DNA of 6,895 nucleotides. It comes from an uncultured Collinsella sp. Its GTDB lineage: Bacteria; Actinomycetota; Coriobacteriia; Coriobacteriales; Coriobacteriaceae. The notes under the pieces were generated by a model. It was not told the origin of the DNA, searched no databases, and worked only from the letters and a program-made list of their open reading frames with translations. Both the position numbers and the translations under genes were made by a program. The stretch covers positions 1-6,895 of the forward strand of contig URYA01000088.1 of assembly GCA_900551975.1 (NCBI GenBank), given 5' to 3'. Positions 1-5,224 of the stretch are shown in pieces (position 1 is the stretch's first letter; each line of letters starts with the position of its first letter).

Positions 1-206
1 GCGTTTCCGGTCCTGTCCCCCTGCCCACCGAGCGCAACCTGTACACGGTTATCCGCTCGCCGCACGTGAACAAGGACTCCCGTGAGCAGTTCGAGATGCG
101 CACCCACAAGCGCCTCATCGACATCCTCGACCCCACCTCGGGCACCGTTGATTCGCTCATGCGTCTCGACCTCCCCGCCGGCGTCGACATCGACATCAAG
201 CTCTAA
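1..206 (+). CDS. rpsJ: 30S ribosomal protein S10, 3' end (partial)
   Basis: This is the C-terminal two thirds of ribosomal protein S10, a small-subunit protein of the 30S head that in many bacteria also acts as NusE in transcription antitermination. The reading frame enters at base 3 and gives 67 residues before a TAA stop at 204-206. Family signatures are plain: GPVPLPT near the start, then SPHVNKDSREQFEMRTHKR and the C-terminal MRLDLPAGVDIDIKL, which align directly with E. coli S10 (SPHVNKDARDQYEIRTH, MRLDLAAGVDV). About 35 N-terminal residues and the start lie outside the window. In most bacteria rpsJ opens the S10 operon and is followed by rplC; here it is followed by a terminator and a convergent gene, so it looks like the last gene of its transcript. 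It ends in TAA, whereas all the complete plus-strand genes downstream end in TAG. The identification is secure. Confidence 0.97.
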   Translation, partial: VSGPVPLPTERNLYTVIRSPHVNKDSREQFEMRTHKRLIDILDPTSGTVDSLMRLDLPAGVDIDIKL

Positions 207-225
207 GCGATATCGCTCATAGCTT

Positions 226-267
226 AAAGGGCCCCGCTGCCGTTACGGTAGCGGGGCCCTTTTGTTT
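226..267 (+). terminator. Strong rho-independent terminator after rpsJ
   Basis: Bases 226-242 pair with 246-262 in an unbroken 17-bp stem (core GGGCCCCGC / GCGGGGCCC, one G-T wobble at 239/249) closed by a 3-nt loop. The stem runs into TTTTGTTTT on the plus strand, beginning 20 nt after the rpsJ stop. This is a textbook intrinsic terminator for rpsJ. Read on the minus strand the stem is followed only by TTTAAGC, so it may stop convergent birA transcripts too, but less well. Confidence 0.93.
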
Positions 268-297
268 TGAGTTTAGATTTTGGGATAGCGAATTCGT

Positions 298-315
298 CAG
301 CCGAGCCGACGGCTG
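298..315 (-). terminator. Small hairpin beyond birA, possible weak terminator
   Basis: CAGCCG at 298-303 and CGGCTG at 310-315 form a 6-bp stem with a 6-nt loop, 7 bp past the birA frame end at 323. No T-run follows on the minus strand, so it is not a standard intrinsic terminator. It may be chance in GC-rich DNA or a 3'-end stabilising hairpin. The stronger stem at 226-262 lies further along in the same direction. Confidence 0.25.
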
Positions 316-322
316 CGGCGCC

Positions 323-481
323 CTATTCGCTCAGGGGGCGCAAGGATGCTTCTTCGAAGTGGAAGACGCACAAGCCGCTCTCGGTCTCAATGCATGCGCG
401 GCCGCAATCGTCGACCGTTCTAAATATGCCTCGTGCCAGCTCGTCTCCAGCGGGGGAGCGGGCGATAACGTGCTTCCCGAT
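323..481 (-). pseudogene. birA: BirA C-terminal domain, cut off by an in-frame TGA
   Basis: Directly beyond the TGA at 482-484 the same minus-strand frame stays open for 52 codons to a TAG at 323-325. The translation begins IGKHVIARSPAGDELARG and ends HFEEASLRPLSE. It has the pattern of the C-terminal SH3-like domain of biotin-protein ligases: an aromatic position, then a motif like the NRPV segment of E. coli BirA, then small beta strands ending in a motif like GEISLR. Joined to the upstream part it gives a 258-residue protein, a normal length for a ligase without a DNA-binding domain. Codon choice in the tail resembles the rest of the gene and there is no frameshift, so any damage is limited to one codon and must be recent. 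No good separate start or ribosome site is seen for the tail, so it is not an independent gene. The alternative is that the codon is an assembly or sequencing error and birA is whole. Confidence 0.85.
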
Positions 482-1099
482 TCAATTAAGGTGGGCGATA
501 TATTCGTCGTGGACGGGCGCGAGCGGACCGGCATCTTCTTCCTTGGCGTTGAGGCGCTCTGCCCAGGCATCTGCAGCGTCTATAACTGCGTGATAGACCT
601 CATCGAGGAGCATGTCGACGGCAGGTACGCTCTCGTTGAGATCCGAGAGACCGATTGCCGGCAGGCCGCCATCGGGCACCTCTTGGGGCGCATAGTTCAC
701 ATTGACGCCAATGCCGCAGACGGCGAAAGGTTTGCCTTCGTTATCGCGTGCGGCCTCGACCAGAATGCCGCCGAGCTTGCGTCCTCGCGCGACAAGGTCG
801 TTGGGCCATTTAAGGCGAATCTCGTTTGCAAGACCCTGCTTTTCGAGTGCTTCGAGCACCGCTAGGCCGCTGACGGCGGCAAGACCAGAGAACTTTGCAG
901 GATTAACGCATGGGCGCAGGACAAGCGAAAGCAATAAGTTGCCGACGGTTGAGTCCCACTTGTGCCCGCGCCGGCCGCGCCCTGCTATTTGAGCCCGGGC
1001 GGCAAGTCCTGTGCCGTGCGGCGCTCCCTGTTTTCCTGCTTCGAGCAGGTCATCGTTGGTCGATCCGGTTACGTCGACTATCGTTAAACGAGAATCCAT
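482..1099 (-). CDS. birA: Biotin--[acetyl-CoA-carboxylase] ligase (BirA), catalytic part ended by premature TGA
   Basis: BirA makes biotinyl-5'-AMP from biotin and ATP and transfers biotin to a lysine of biotin carrier proteins, here probably AccB at the end of this window. The ATG at 1097-1099 sits 10 nt after an AGGAGGT site, and 205 residues precede the TGA. Visible motifs are TGSTND at 11-16 (substrate entry), the adenylate-binding loop GRGRRG at 40-45, KWPND at 97-101, KLGGILVE at 108-115 with the expected biotin-contacting lysine 108, and GIGVNVN at 129-135. There is no N-terminal helix-turn-helix, so this is the single-function class that does not repress biotin genes. The stop falls at codon 206, where the family usually has an aromatic residue (Phe in E. 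coli), so a Trp TGG changed to TGA is the simplest explanation. Without the last domain the enzyme is expected to be inactive or poor, because that domain helps hold ATP and the acceptor protein. The gene is divergent from the fab operon and convergent with rpsJ. Function is certain; whether this copy works is not. Confidence 0.93.
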   Translation of the reverse strand: MDSRLTIVDVTGSTNDDLLEAGKQGAPHGTGLAARAQIAGRGRRGHKWDSTVGNLLLSLVLRPCVNPAKFSGLAAVSGLAVLEALEKQGLANEIRLKWPNDLVARGRKLGGILVEAARDNEGKPFAVCGIGVNVNYAPQEVPDGGLPAIGLSDLNESVPAVDMLLDEVYHAVIDAADAWAERLNAKEEDAGPLAPVHDEYIAHLN

Positions 1100-1109
1100 A
1101 ACAGCTGCT

Positions 1110-1116
1110 ACCTCCT
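1110..1116 (-). promoter_or_regulatory. birA ribosome binding site
   Basis: The minus strand reads AGGAGGT here, a near-perfect complement to the 16S rRNA tail, 10 nt upstream of the ATG at 1099. It fixes the birA start and shows that the gene is built for good translation, which makes the internal TGA more notable. Confidence 0.85.
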
Positions 1117-1192
1117 AAGTAAATAAGGCAATCGCGCAATGGTGTCGAGAGATAGACACAATGTGAAGCCTTTGTCGCATTTGGACAATTTA

Positions 1193-1210
1193 ATGTTAAC
1201 ACGTCAACAA
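1193..1210. repeat. Upstream copy of 18-nt repeat, possible operator
   Basis: This 18-mer (core GTTAACACGTCAAC at 1195-1208) matches 1241-1258 at 17 of 18 positions, the single difference being T1197 versus A1245. The core is an imperfect dyad: half-sites GTTAAC and GTCAAC (the complement of GTTGAC) face each other across AC, giving GTTRAC inverted. That is the look of a dimeric regulator site. Copies start 48 bp apart. No known fatty-acid regulator site (FapR or FabT type) is recognised in it. Confidence 0.55.
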
Positions 1211-1240
1211 AGACTGAAATGCGTTATCCTCTCTTGGTCG

Positions 1241-1258
1241 ATGTAAACACGTCAACAA
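1241..1258. repeat. Downstream copy of 18-nt repeat, just ahead of the fabH ribosome site
   Basis: This is the second copy, with core GTAAACACGTCAAC at 1243-1256. Its left half-site is weaker than in the upstream copy. It ends 5 nt before the fabH Shine-Dalgarno sequence, so a protein bound here would sit over the start of the transcript or block elongation. Outside the 18-mer the flanks of the two copies do not match, so this is not a simple larger duplication. Confidence 0.55.
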
Positions 1259-1263
1259 CTCAA

Positions 1264-1269
1264 AGGAGG
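1264..1269 (+). promoter_or_regulatory. fabH ribosome binding site that sets the start
   Basis: AGGAGG lies 6 nt before the ATG at 1276. It decides between this ATG and a longer open frame from 1219. The extra 19 residues of the longer frame would be encoded by the repeat and Shine-Dalgarno DNA and are not family-like. A GTG at 1273 is in frame but too close to the site. Confidence 0.85.
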
Positions 1270-1275
1270 TTAGTG

Positions 1276-2235
1276 ATGGGTTTCACGATTCTTGGAACAG
1301 GCTCGGCGCTTCCTGAGCGCAGCGTTTCCAATGACGAGCTGTCTGAATTCCTCGATACCTCGGATGAGTGGATTTTTACTCGCACAGGTATCAAGAGCCG
1401 CCACGTCTGCACCACCGAGTCACTTGACGACCTTGCCGTAGCGGCGAGCGAGCGGGCACTCCAGGTGTCCGGAATCGACGCGAGCCAGCTGGATCTGATC
1501 GTCTGCTCGACGACGACGGGTGACCACCTTGTTCCCGCCGAGGCGTGTGCCGTTGCTGAGCGACTTGGCGCGACGTGCCCTGCCTTCGATGTCTCGGCGG
1601 CTTGTGCCGGCTTCGTATTTGCGCTCGATGTCGCCGAGGGCTATATCGCCCGCAGCCGTGCCGAGCGCGTGCTTGTTGTTGCTGCCGAGCAGATGACGCG
1701 CGCGCTCGACTGGACCGACCGTGCCACCTGCGTGCTTTTTGGCGATGGGGCAGGCGCCGCAGTGATTGAAGCTGGGGGAGACAACCCCCTTGCCGTTGAG
1801 CTTTCGACGGCGCCCGACGTCGAGACGTTGCGCGTTCCCGGTCTGGTCGGTACCTCGCCGTTTAAGGCTTCCGCAGATAGCGCGAGCGTGCTGTCCATGA
1901 ATGGCCGCCGCGTGTTCAAGTTCGGCGTCAACGCCATCTGCGACACGGTCCATAAGCTTGCGATCGATGCGGGCATTTTGGTCGAAGACATCGATCATTT
2001 TGTATTCCATCAGGCTAACGAACGAATCCTGAGCCAGGCGGTCAAGCGCCTGGGCGTGCCGGACGAGCGCGTGGTTCGCACGTTGCGCGAGACCGGCAAC
2101 ATTTCGAGCGCATGCATTCCGCTTGCCCTCGACCGGCTGGCAAACGCCGGTGCACTTCACACAGGCGACACCATCGCCTTGGTTGGATTTGGCGCCGGCC
2201 TGGATATAGGTGGCTATCTGCTTCGTTGGAAGTAG
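1276..2235 (+). CDS. fabH: 3-oxoacyl-ACP synthase III (FabH), chain initiation
   Basis: FabH joins an acyl-CoA primer to malonyl-ACP and so begins each new fatty-acid chain in the cytoplasm. The protein is 319 residues, the normal family length. The catalytic triad is complete: Cys110 in DVSAACAGF, His245 in FHQAN, and Asn275 in TGNISSACIP, matching Cys112, His244 and Asn274 of E. coli. The N-terminal GTGSALPERSVSNDEL and the R-x-GI segment (residues 36-39) are typical, as is the C-terminal GFGAGLDIGGYLLRW. The start at 1276 rests on an AGGAGG six bases upstream and on alignment of the MGFTILGTG opening. It is the first gene of the operon and is followed after 51 bp by acpP. Primer preference (acetyl or branched-chain) cannot be read from the sequence. 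It ends in TAG. Confidence 0.97.
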   Translation: MGFTILGTGSALPERSVSNDELSEFLDTSDEWIFTRTGIKSRHVCTTESLDDLAVAASERALQVSGIDASQLDLIVCSTTTGDHLVPAEACAVAERLGATCPAFDVSAACAGFVFALDVAEGYIARSRAERVLVVAAEQMTRALDWTDRATCVLFGDGAGAAVIEAGGDNPLAVELSTAPDVETLRVPGLVGTSPFKASADSASVLSMNGRRVFKFGVNAICDTVHKLAIDAGILVEDIDHFVFHQANERILSQAVKRLGVPDERVVRTLRETGNISSACIPLALDRLANAGALHTGDTIALVGFGAGLDIGGYLLRWK

Positions 2236-2256
2236 TCGCACATAGGAAATAAAAAC

Positions 2257-2266
2257 GCCCTAGGGC
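2257..2266. repeat. 10-bp perfect palindrome between fabH and acpP
   Basis: GCCCTAGGGC is a perfect 10-bp palindrome in the only sizeable gap inside the operon, 20 bp before the acpP start. In RNA it has no room for a loop and would form at most a 3-bp stem, so a protein site or chance is more likely than a terminator. No T-run follows. Confidence 0.3.
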
Positions 2267-2286
2267 ACAACCAAAGGAGAACTACC

Positions 2287-2523
2287 ATGGCAGATCAGAA
2301 GACCTTCGAGCGCGTTTGCGACGTTATCCGCGAGACCGCCGGTCTTGACGATGTCGAGATGAAGCCCGAGTCCACGCTCGAGGAGATTGGTCTCGACAGC
2401 CTGGGCACCGTCGAGATCCTCGTTGCCGTCGAGGACGAGTTTGGCATCCAGCTCGATACCGAGGAGAACCCCAAGACGGTCGGCGAGTTCGCCGATACGG
2501 TCGAGGCGGCATTGGAGAAGTAG
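2287..2523 (+). CDS. acpP: Acyl carrier protein
   Basis: The acyl carrier protein carries the growing chain as a thioester on a 4'-phosphopantetheine arm and delivers it to each enzyme of the pathway. It has 78 residues, a usual size, and is strongly acidic as the family requires. The attachment motif is DSL at residues 37-39 (IGLDSLGTVEILV), so Ser38 is the modified residue. Helix II after it, with acidic residues at EDEFGIQ, is the expected docking surface for partner enzymes. An AAAGGAGA site lies 6 nt before the ATG. The 51-bp gap upstream is the longest inside the operon and could allow separate control, since this protein is usually needed in excess, but no clear promoter is seen. The TAG stop is 2 bp before fabK. 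Confidence 0.97.
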   Translation: MADQKTFERVCDVIRETAGLDDVEMKPESTLEEIGLDSLGTVEILVAVEDEFGIQLDTEENPKTVGEFADTVEAALEK

Positions 2524-2525
2524 AG

Positions 2526-3467
2526 ATGCTCAAGACTCCTCTCTGCGATCTGCTCGGCATCGAAAAGCCCGTGTTCCAGGGCGGTATGGCCTGGATTGCC
2601 GATGCCTTGCTGGCGTCCGCAGTGTCCGAGGCGGGTGGCTTAGGCATCATCGCGGCCATGAACGCCGACGCCAACTGGCTTCGCGACCAGATTCATGAGC
2701 TGCGCGCCAAGACGGATAAGCCCTTTGGCGTGAACGTCATGCTCATGAGCCCGTTTGCCGACGAGGTTGCACAGGTCGTGATTGACGAGCGAGTGCCGGT
2801 CGTCGTGACGGGCGCCGGCAATCCCGCCAAGTACATGAAGGCGTGGAACGAGGCGGGCATCAAGGTCATCCCGGTCGTTGCCTCGGTGGCGCTGGCGCGC
2901 CTCGTGGCACGTCGTGGAGCCACGGCGGTTGTTGCCGAGGGTACCGAATCGGGCGGCCATATTGGCGAGACCTCGACGATGGCACTGGTGCCGCAGGTCG
3001 TCGATGCGGTTGACATTCCCGTCGTGGCCGCCGGCGGTATTGCCGACGGCCGCGGCGTGGCCGCCTTTATGCTGGGCGCCGAAGGCGTGCAAGTGGGTAC
3101 GCGCTTTCTGGTCGCAGACGAGTGCACCGTCTCGGAGCAGTACAAAGAGATGGTCCTGAAGGCCAACGACACTTCAACGCGTGCGACCGGTCGCTCGACG
3201 GGACATCCAGTGCGCGCCCTCAAGAGCCCCTTCACCAACGCCTATGCCAAGAGCGAGGGTTCCGGCGCGAGTGCCGAGGAGCTCGGTGCTATGGGAACCG
3301 GTGCGCTGCGTAAGGCCGCCAAGGACGGCAACTACGAAGAGGGTTCGTTTTTGTGTGGACAGATTGCCGGCATGGTCAACGAGCGCCAGAGCGCACGCGA
3401 AATCGTTGACGACCTGGTCGATGGCGCCGAGCACGTCCTGAAGGGTGCGTGCGCATGGGTGGCGTAG
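2526..3467 (+). CDS. fabK: Enoyl-ACP reductase II, FMN-dependent (FabK)
   Basis: FabK carries out the last reduction of each elongation round, trans-2-enoyl-ACP to acyl-ACP, using FMN and NAD(P)H. It is a TIM-barrel flavoprotein unrelated to FabI/InhA and, in the family, insensitive to triclosan. At 313 residues it has the usual size. Signatures are PVFQGGMAWI at 15-24 (first barrel strand, FMN contact), GVNVMLM at 68-74, VTGAGNP at 94-100, the EGTESGGHIG motif at 138-147 with His145 that marks FabK against nitronate monooxygenases, and the phosphate-binding AAGGIADG (168-175) and GVQVGTRF (187-194). The ATG at 2526 is served by GGAG at 2514-2517 inside the end of acpP, so translation is likely coupled. 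A plain nitronate monooxygenase is the alternative, but the motif and the position among fab genes argue strongly for FabK. Most Actinomycetota use InhA instead, so this gene may have been acquired. Confidence 0.96.
   Translation: MLKTPLCDLLGIEKPVFQGGMAWIADALLASAVSEAGGLGIIAAMNADANWLRDQIHELRAKTDKPFGVNVMLMSPFADEVAQVVIDERVPVVVTGAGNPAKYMKAWNEAGIKVIPVVASVALARLVARRGATAVVAEGTESGGHIGETSTMALVPQVVDAVDIPVVAAGGIADGRGVAAFMLGAEGVQVGTRFLVADECTVSEQYKEMVLKANDTSTRATGRSTGHPVRALKSPFTNAYAKSEGSGASAEELGAMGTGALRKAAKDGNYEEGSFLCGQIAGMVNERQSAREIVDDLVDGAEHVLKGACAWVA
3440..3445 (+). promoter_or_regulatory. fabD ribosome binding site inside fabK
   Basis: GAAGGG lies 9 nt before the ATG at 3455 and only 3 nt before an in-frame GTG at 3449. 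The spacing favours the ATG. It is a weaker site than the others in this operon, which fits re-initiation by ribosomes finishing fabK. Confidence 0.55.
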
Positions 3468-4381
3468 CGTTTTTGTTTGCCGGCCAGGGTGCCCAGCACC
3501 CCGCGATGGGCGTCGACTTGATCGAGACATCGCCGGCGGCCGCCGAGGTGTTCGCCATTGCCGACGAGGTGCGCCCGGGGACCAGCGAGCAATGCCGGAG
3601 TGCCTCCAAGGAGGAGCTCTCGCAGACCGAGAACACGCAGCCGTGCGTGTTCGTTCACGACCTGGCAGCGGCTGTCGCCCTGCGCGAGCGCGGCGTGGTG
3701 CCTGCCGCCTGTGCGGGATTCTCGCTGGGCGAGGTCGCCGCGCTCACCTTTGCGGGGGCGTTCGATACGCGAGCGGGCTTTGAGCTCGTGTGCGAGCGCA
3801 CGGCGCTGATGGCCGCGGCTGCCGAGCGCCATCCGGGCGGCATGCGCGCCGTCATCAAGCTCGATGCGGCGCAAGTCGAGGGCCTGGCAAAACAGGCCGG
3901 CGAGGACTGCTGGTCAGTCAACTACAACAGCCCACAGCAGACGGTTGTGGCCGGAGCGCCCGAGGCGCTGCAGGAGCTCGACGTCCTAGTAAAAGAGGCT
4001 GGCGGCCGCGCCATGAAGGTCGCGGTGTCGGGTGCATTTCATAGCCCCTATATGGCCGAGGCGACCTGTGGCCTTGCCGCATATATTGAGGCCGGTCACG
4101 CGCCGTCCCCGTTGCTCATTCCTGTTTTGGCAAATATGACAGCGGCGCCCTATCCGGCGGACCCCCAGACGGCATCGGATGTCTTGGCCAATCAGGTGAG
4201 CCATGCCGTACGCTGGGTCGATACGCTGCATGCTCTGCAGGATCAGGGCATCGACACGTTTATTGAGGTCGGCCCTGGCAAAACCCTGTCGGGCCTGGGC
4301 AAGCGTACGCTGAGCGATGTTCGCGTGTATTCGTGCGAAACGGCCGAGCAGGTCGCAGCTATTGCCGACGAGCTTGCATAG
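3455..4381 (+). CDS. fabD: Malonyl-CoA:ACP transacylase (FabD)
   Basis: FabD moves malonyl from CoA to the acyl carrier protein, supplying the extender unit for FabH and FabF. From the ATG at 3455 it has 308 residues, as usual. The opening FLFAGQGAQ (7-15) forms the oxyanion region with Gln11. The nucleophile is Ser90 in GFSLGE, and Arg115 (CERTALM) is placed to bind the malonyl carboxylate. His196 in GAFHSPYM completes the dyad and Gln247 matches Gln250 of E. coli. EVGPGKTLSGL near the C-terminus is typical. The elbow reads GFS rather than the GHS of E. coli; that position varies in the family and is not a defect. The gene overlaps the end of fabK by 13 bp in another frame (19 bp if the GTG at 3449 is used), which points to coupled translation. 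A TAG stop follows, and fabG starts after 30 bp. Confidence 0.96.
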   Translation: MGGVAFLFAGQGAQHPAMGVDLIETSPAAAEVFAIADEVRPGTSEQCRSASKEELSQTENTQPCVFVHDLAAAVALRERGVVPAACAGFSLGEVAALTFAGAFDTRAGFELVCERTALMAAAAERHPGGMRAVIKLDAAQVEGLAKQAGEDCWSVNYNSPQQTVVAGAPEALQELDVLVKEAGGRAMKVAVSGAFHSPYMAEATCGLAAYIEAGHAPSPLLIPVLANMTAAPYPADPQTASDVLANQVSHAVRWVDTLHALQDQGIDTFIEVGPGKTLSGLGKRTLSDVRVYSCETAEQVAAIADELA

Positions 4382-4411
4382 TCCACAGGGCTGTAACCCG
4401 AAAGGAATGAC

Positions 4412-5185
4412 ATGGGCAACTTGAACAATGGCGCGCTCGAGCGCAACGACTCACGTCGCGTGGCACTGGTCACGGGCGGCTCGCGGGGTATCGGCCGCGC
4501 CTGCGCTATCGGTCTGGCGGAGGATGGCTACGATATCGCCGTCGTCTATGCCGGCAGCGTCGATGCGGCGCGCGAGACGTGCGACGCCTGCGAGGCGGCT
4601 GGCGCCACGGCGCGCTCATATCAATGTGACGTGGCCGACCCCGCTGCCGTCAACGCGTGCGTGGAAGCGGTCCTCAACGACTTTGGCTCCATTTGGGCGC
4701 TCGTCAACAACGCTGGCATCACCCGCGATGGCCTGCTCATGCGCATGGGCGATGACGCCTTCGACCGCGTGCTCGACGTCAATCTCAAGGGAACATTCAA
4801 CATGATGCGCGCGCTCACCAAGACCTTTATGCGCCAGCGCGGCGGTTGCGTCGTCAACATGAGCTCGGTCGTGGGCCTGATGGGCAATGCCGGGCAAGCC
4901 AACTACGCTGCCTCCAAGGCGGGCGTGATCGGCCTGACCAAGACGGTGGCGCGCGAGCTTGCGCCCCGCGGCGTACGAGTGAACGCGGTTGCCCCCGGGT
5001 TTGTCGAGACGGATATGACGGCAAAGCTCTCGGAGAAGGTGCGTACGGTAACCGAGGAGCAGATTCCCCTTAAGCGTATGGCGCGCCCCGAGGAGGTGGC
5101 CGGCGTAGTGCGCTTTCTGGCGAGCGATGCGGCTGCCTACATTACGGGTGAGGTCGTGCGCGTCGACGGCGGAATGGCGATGTAG
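4412..5185 (+). CDS. fabG: 3-oxoacyl-ACP reductase (FabG)
   Basis: FabG reduces 3-ketoacyl-ACP to the 3-hydroxy form with NADPH, the second step of each elongation cycle. It is a 257-residue short-chain dehydrogenase. The cofactor loop TGGSRGIG is at 21-28, the core NNAG at 99-102, and the catalytic set is Asn124, Ser152, Tyr165 and Lys169 (SSVVGLMGNAGQANYAASK). PGFVETDM at 195-202 and the C-terminal GEVVRVDGGMAM are as in E. coli. About ten extra residues precede the first strand compared with E. coli, but no later ATG gives a whole Rossmann fold and AAAGGA lies just upstream of 4412, so this start is kept. Position between fabD and fabF supports the fatty-acid role over the many other dehydrogenases of this fold. 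It ends in TAG. Confidence 0.97.
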   Translation: MGNLNNGALERNDSRRVALVTGGSRGIGRACAIGLAEDGYDIAVVYAGSVDAARETCDACEAAGATARSYQCDVADPAAVNACVEAVLNDFGSIWALVNNAGITRDGLLMRMGDDAFDRVLDVNLKGTFNMMRALTKTFMRQRGGCVVNMSSVVGLMGNAGQANYAASKAGVIGLTKTVARELAPRGVRVNAVAPGFVETDMTAKLSEKVRTVTEEQIPLKRMARPEEVAGVVRFLASDAAAYITGEVVRVDGGMAM

Positions 5186-5212
5186 AAACCAGGGCCGAAG
5201 AACGGCTTGGAT

Positions 5213-5218
5213 GAGGAG
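5213..5218 (+). promoter_or_regulatory. fabF ribosome binding site that sets the start
   Basis: GAGGAG lies 6 nt before the ATG at 5225 and 3 nt before the ATG at 5222. The longest open frame begins with TTG at 5207, but that would place this site inside the gene. The 6-nt spacing equals that of fabH and acpP, so 5225 is preferred; starting at 5222 would only add one Met. Confidence 0.7.
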
Positions 5219-5224
5219 ACCATG

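Larger units (their letters stand above)
1100..1275. promoter_or_regulatory. Divergent birA / fabH control region
   Basis: This 176-bp gap separates two divergent genes and must hold the promoter for birA and the main promoter for the fab operon. It is clearly more AT-rich than the flanking genes, especially 1180-1260. I see no pair of hexamers good enough to call a promoter with confidence. Candidates are a plus-strand TTTAAT at 1189-1194 (a good -10 but with no fitting -35) and TATCCT at 1225-1230. On the minus strand TTGACG at 1207-1202 would make a good -35 for birA, but its best -10 (CCAAAT at 1184-1179) is weak. Two copies of an 18-nt sequence lie in the fabH-proximal half and are listed separately. 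Confidence 0.6.

Noticed and set aside
482..484. Selenocysteine reading of the birA TGA
   Set aside because: The family has an aromatic residue here, not cysteine, and I see no clear hairpin of the required kind just downstream. A nonsense change or base error is simpler.
359..865. 168-residue open frame on the plus strand across birA
   Set aside because: It is antisense to birA and its conserved tail. Its first part is read from DNA that encodes a clear BirA C-terminal domain on the other strand, and no ribosome site precedes it.
1219..1275. Longer fabH start adding 19 residues
   Set aside because: The extension is encoded by the repeat and the Shine-Dalgarno sequence itself, and family alignment starts at the ATG at 1276.
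2183..2210. Possible internal promoter for acpP at the end of fabH (TTGGAT, 16 bp, TATAGG)
   Set aside because: Only three of six and four of six consensus bases match, and it lies in conserved coding sequence (GFGAGLDIGG), so the match is probably chance.
1420..2241. 273-residue open frame antisense to fabH
   Set aside because: fabH on the plus strand has a complete catalytic triad and a strong ribosome site. The antisense product resembles no family I know and is a shadow of codon bias.
5207..5224. TTG start for fabF
   Set aside because: It would put the only good ribosome site inside the gene, and the added residues are not family-like.
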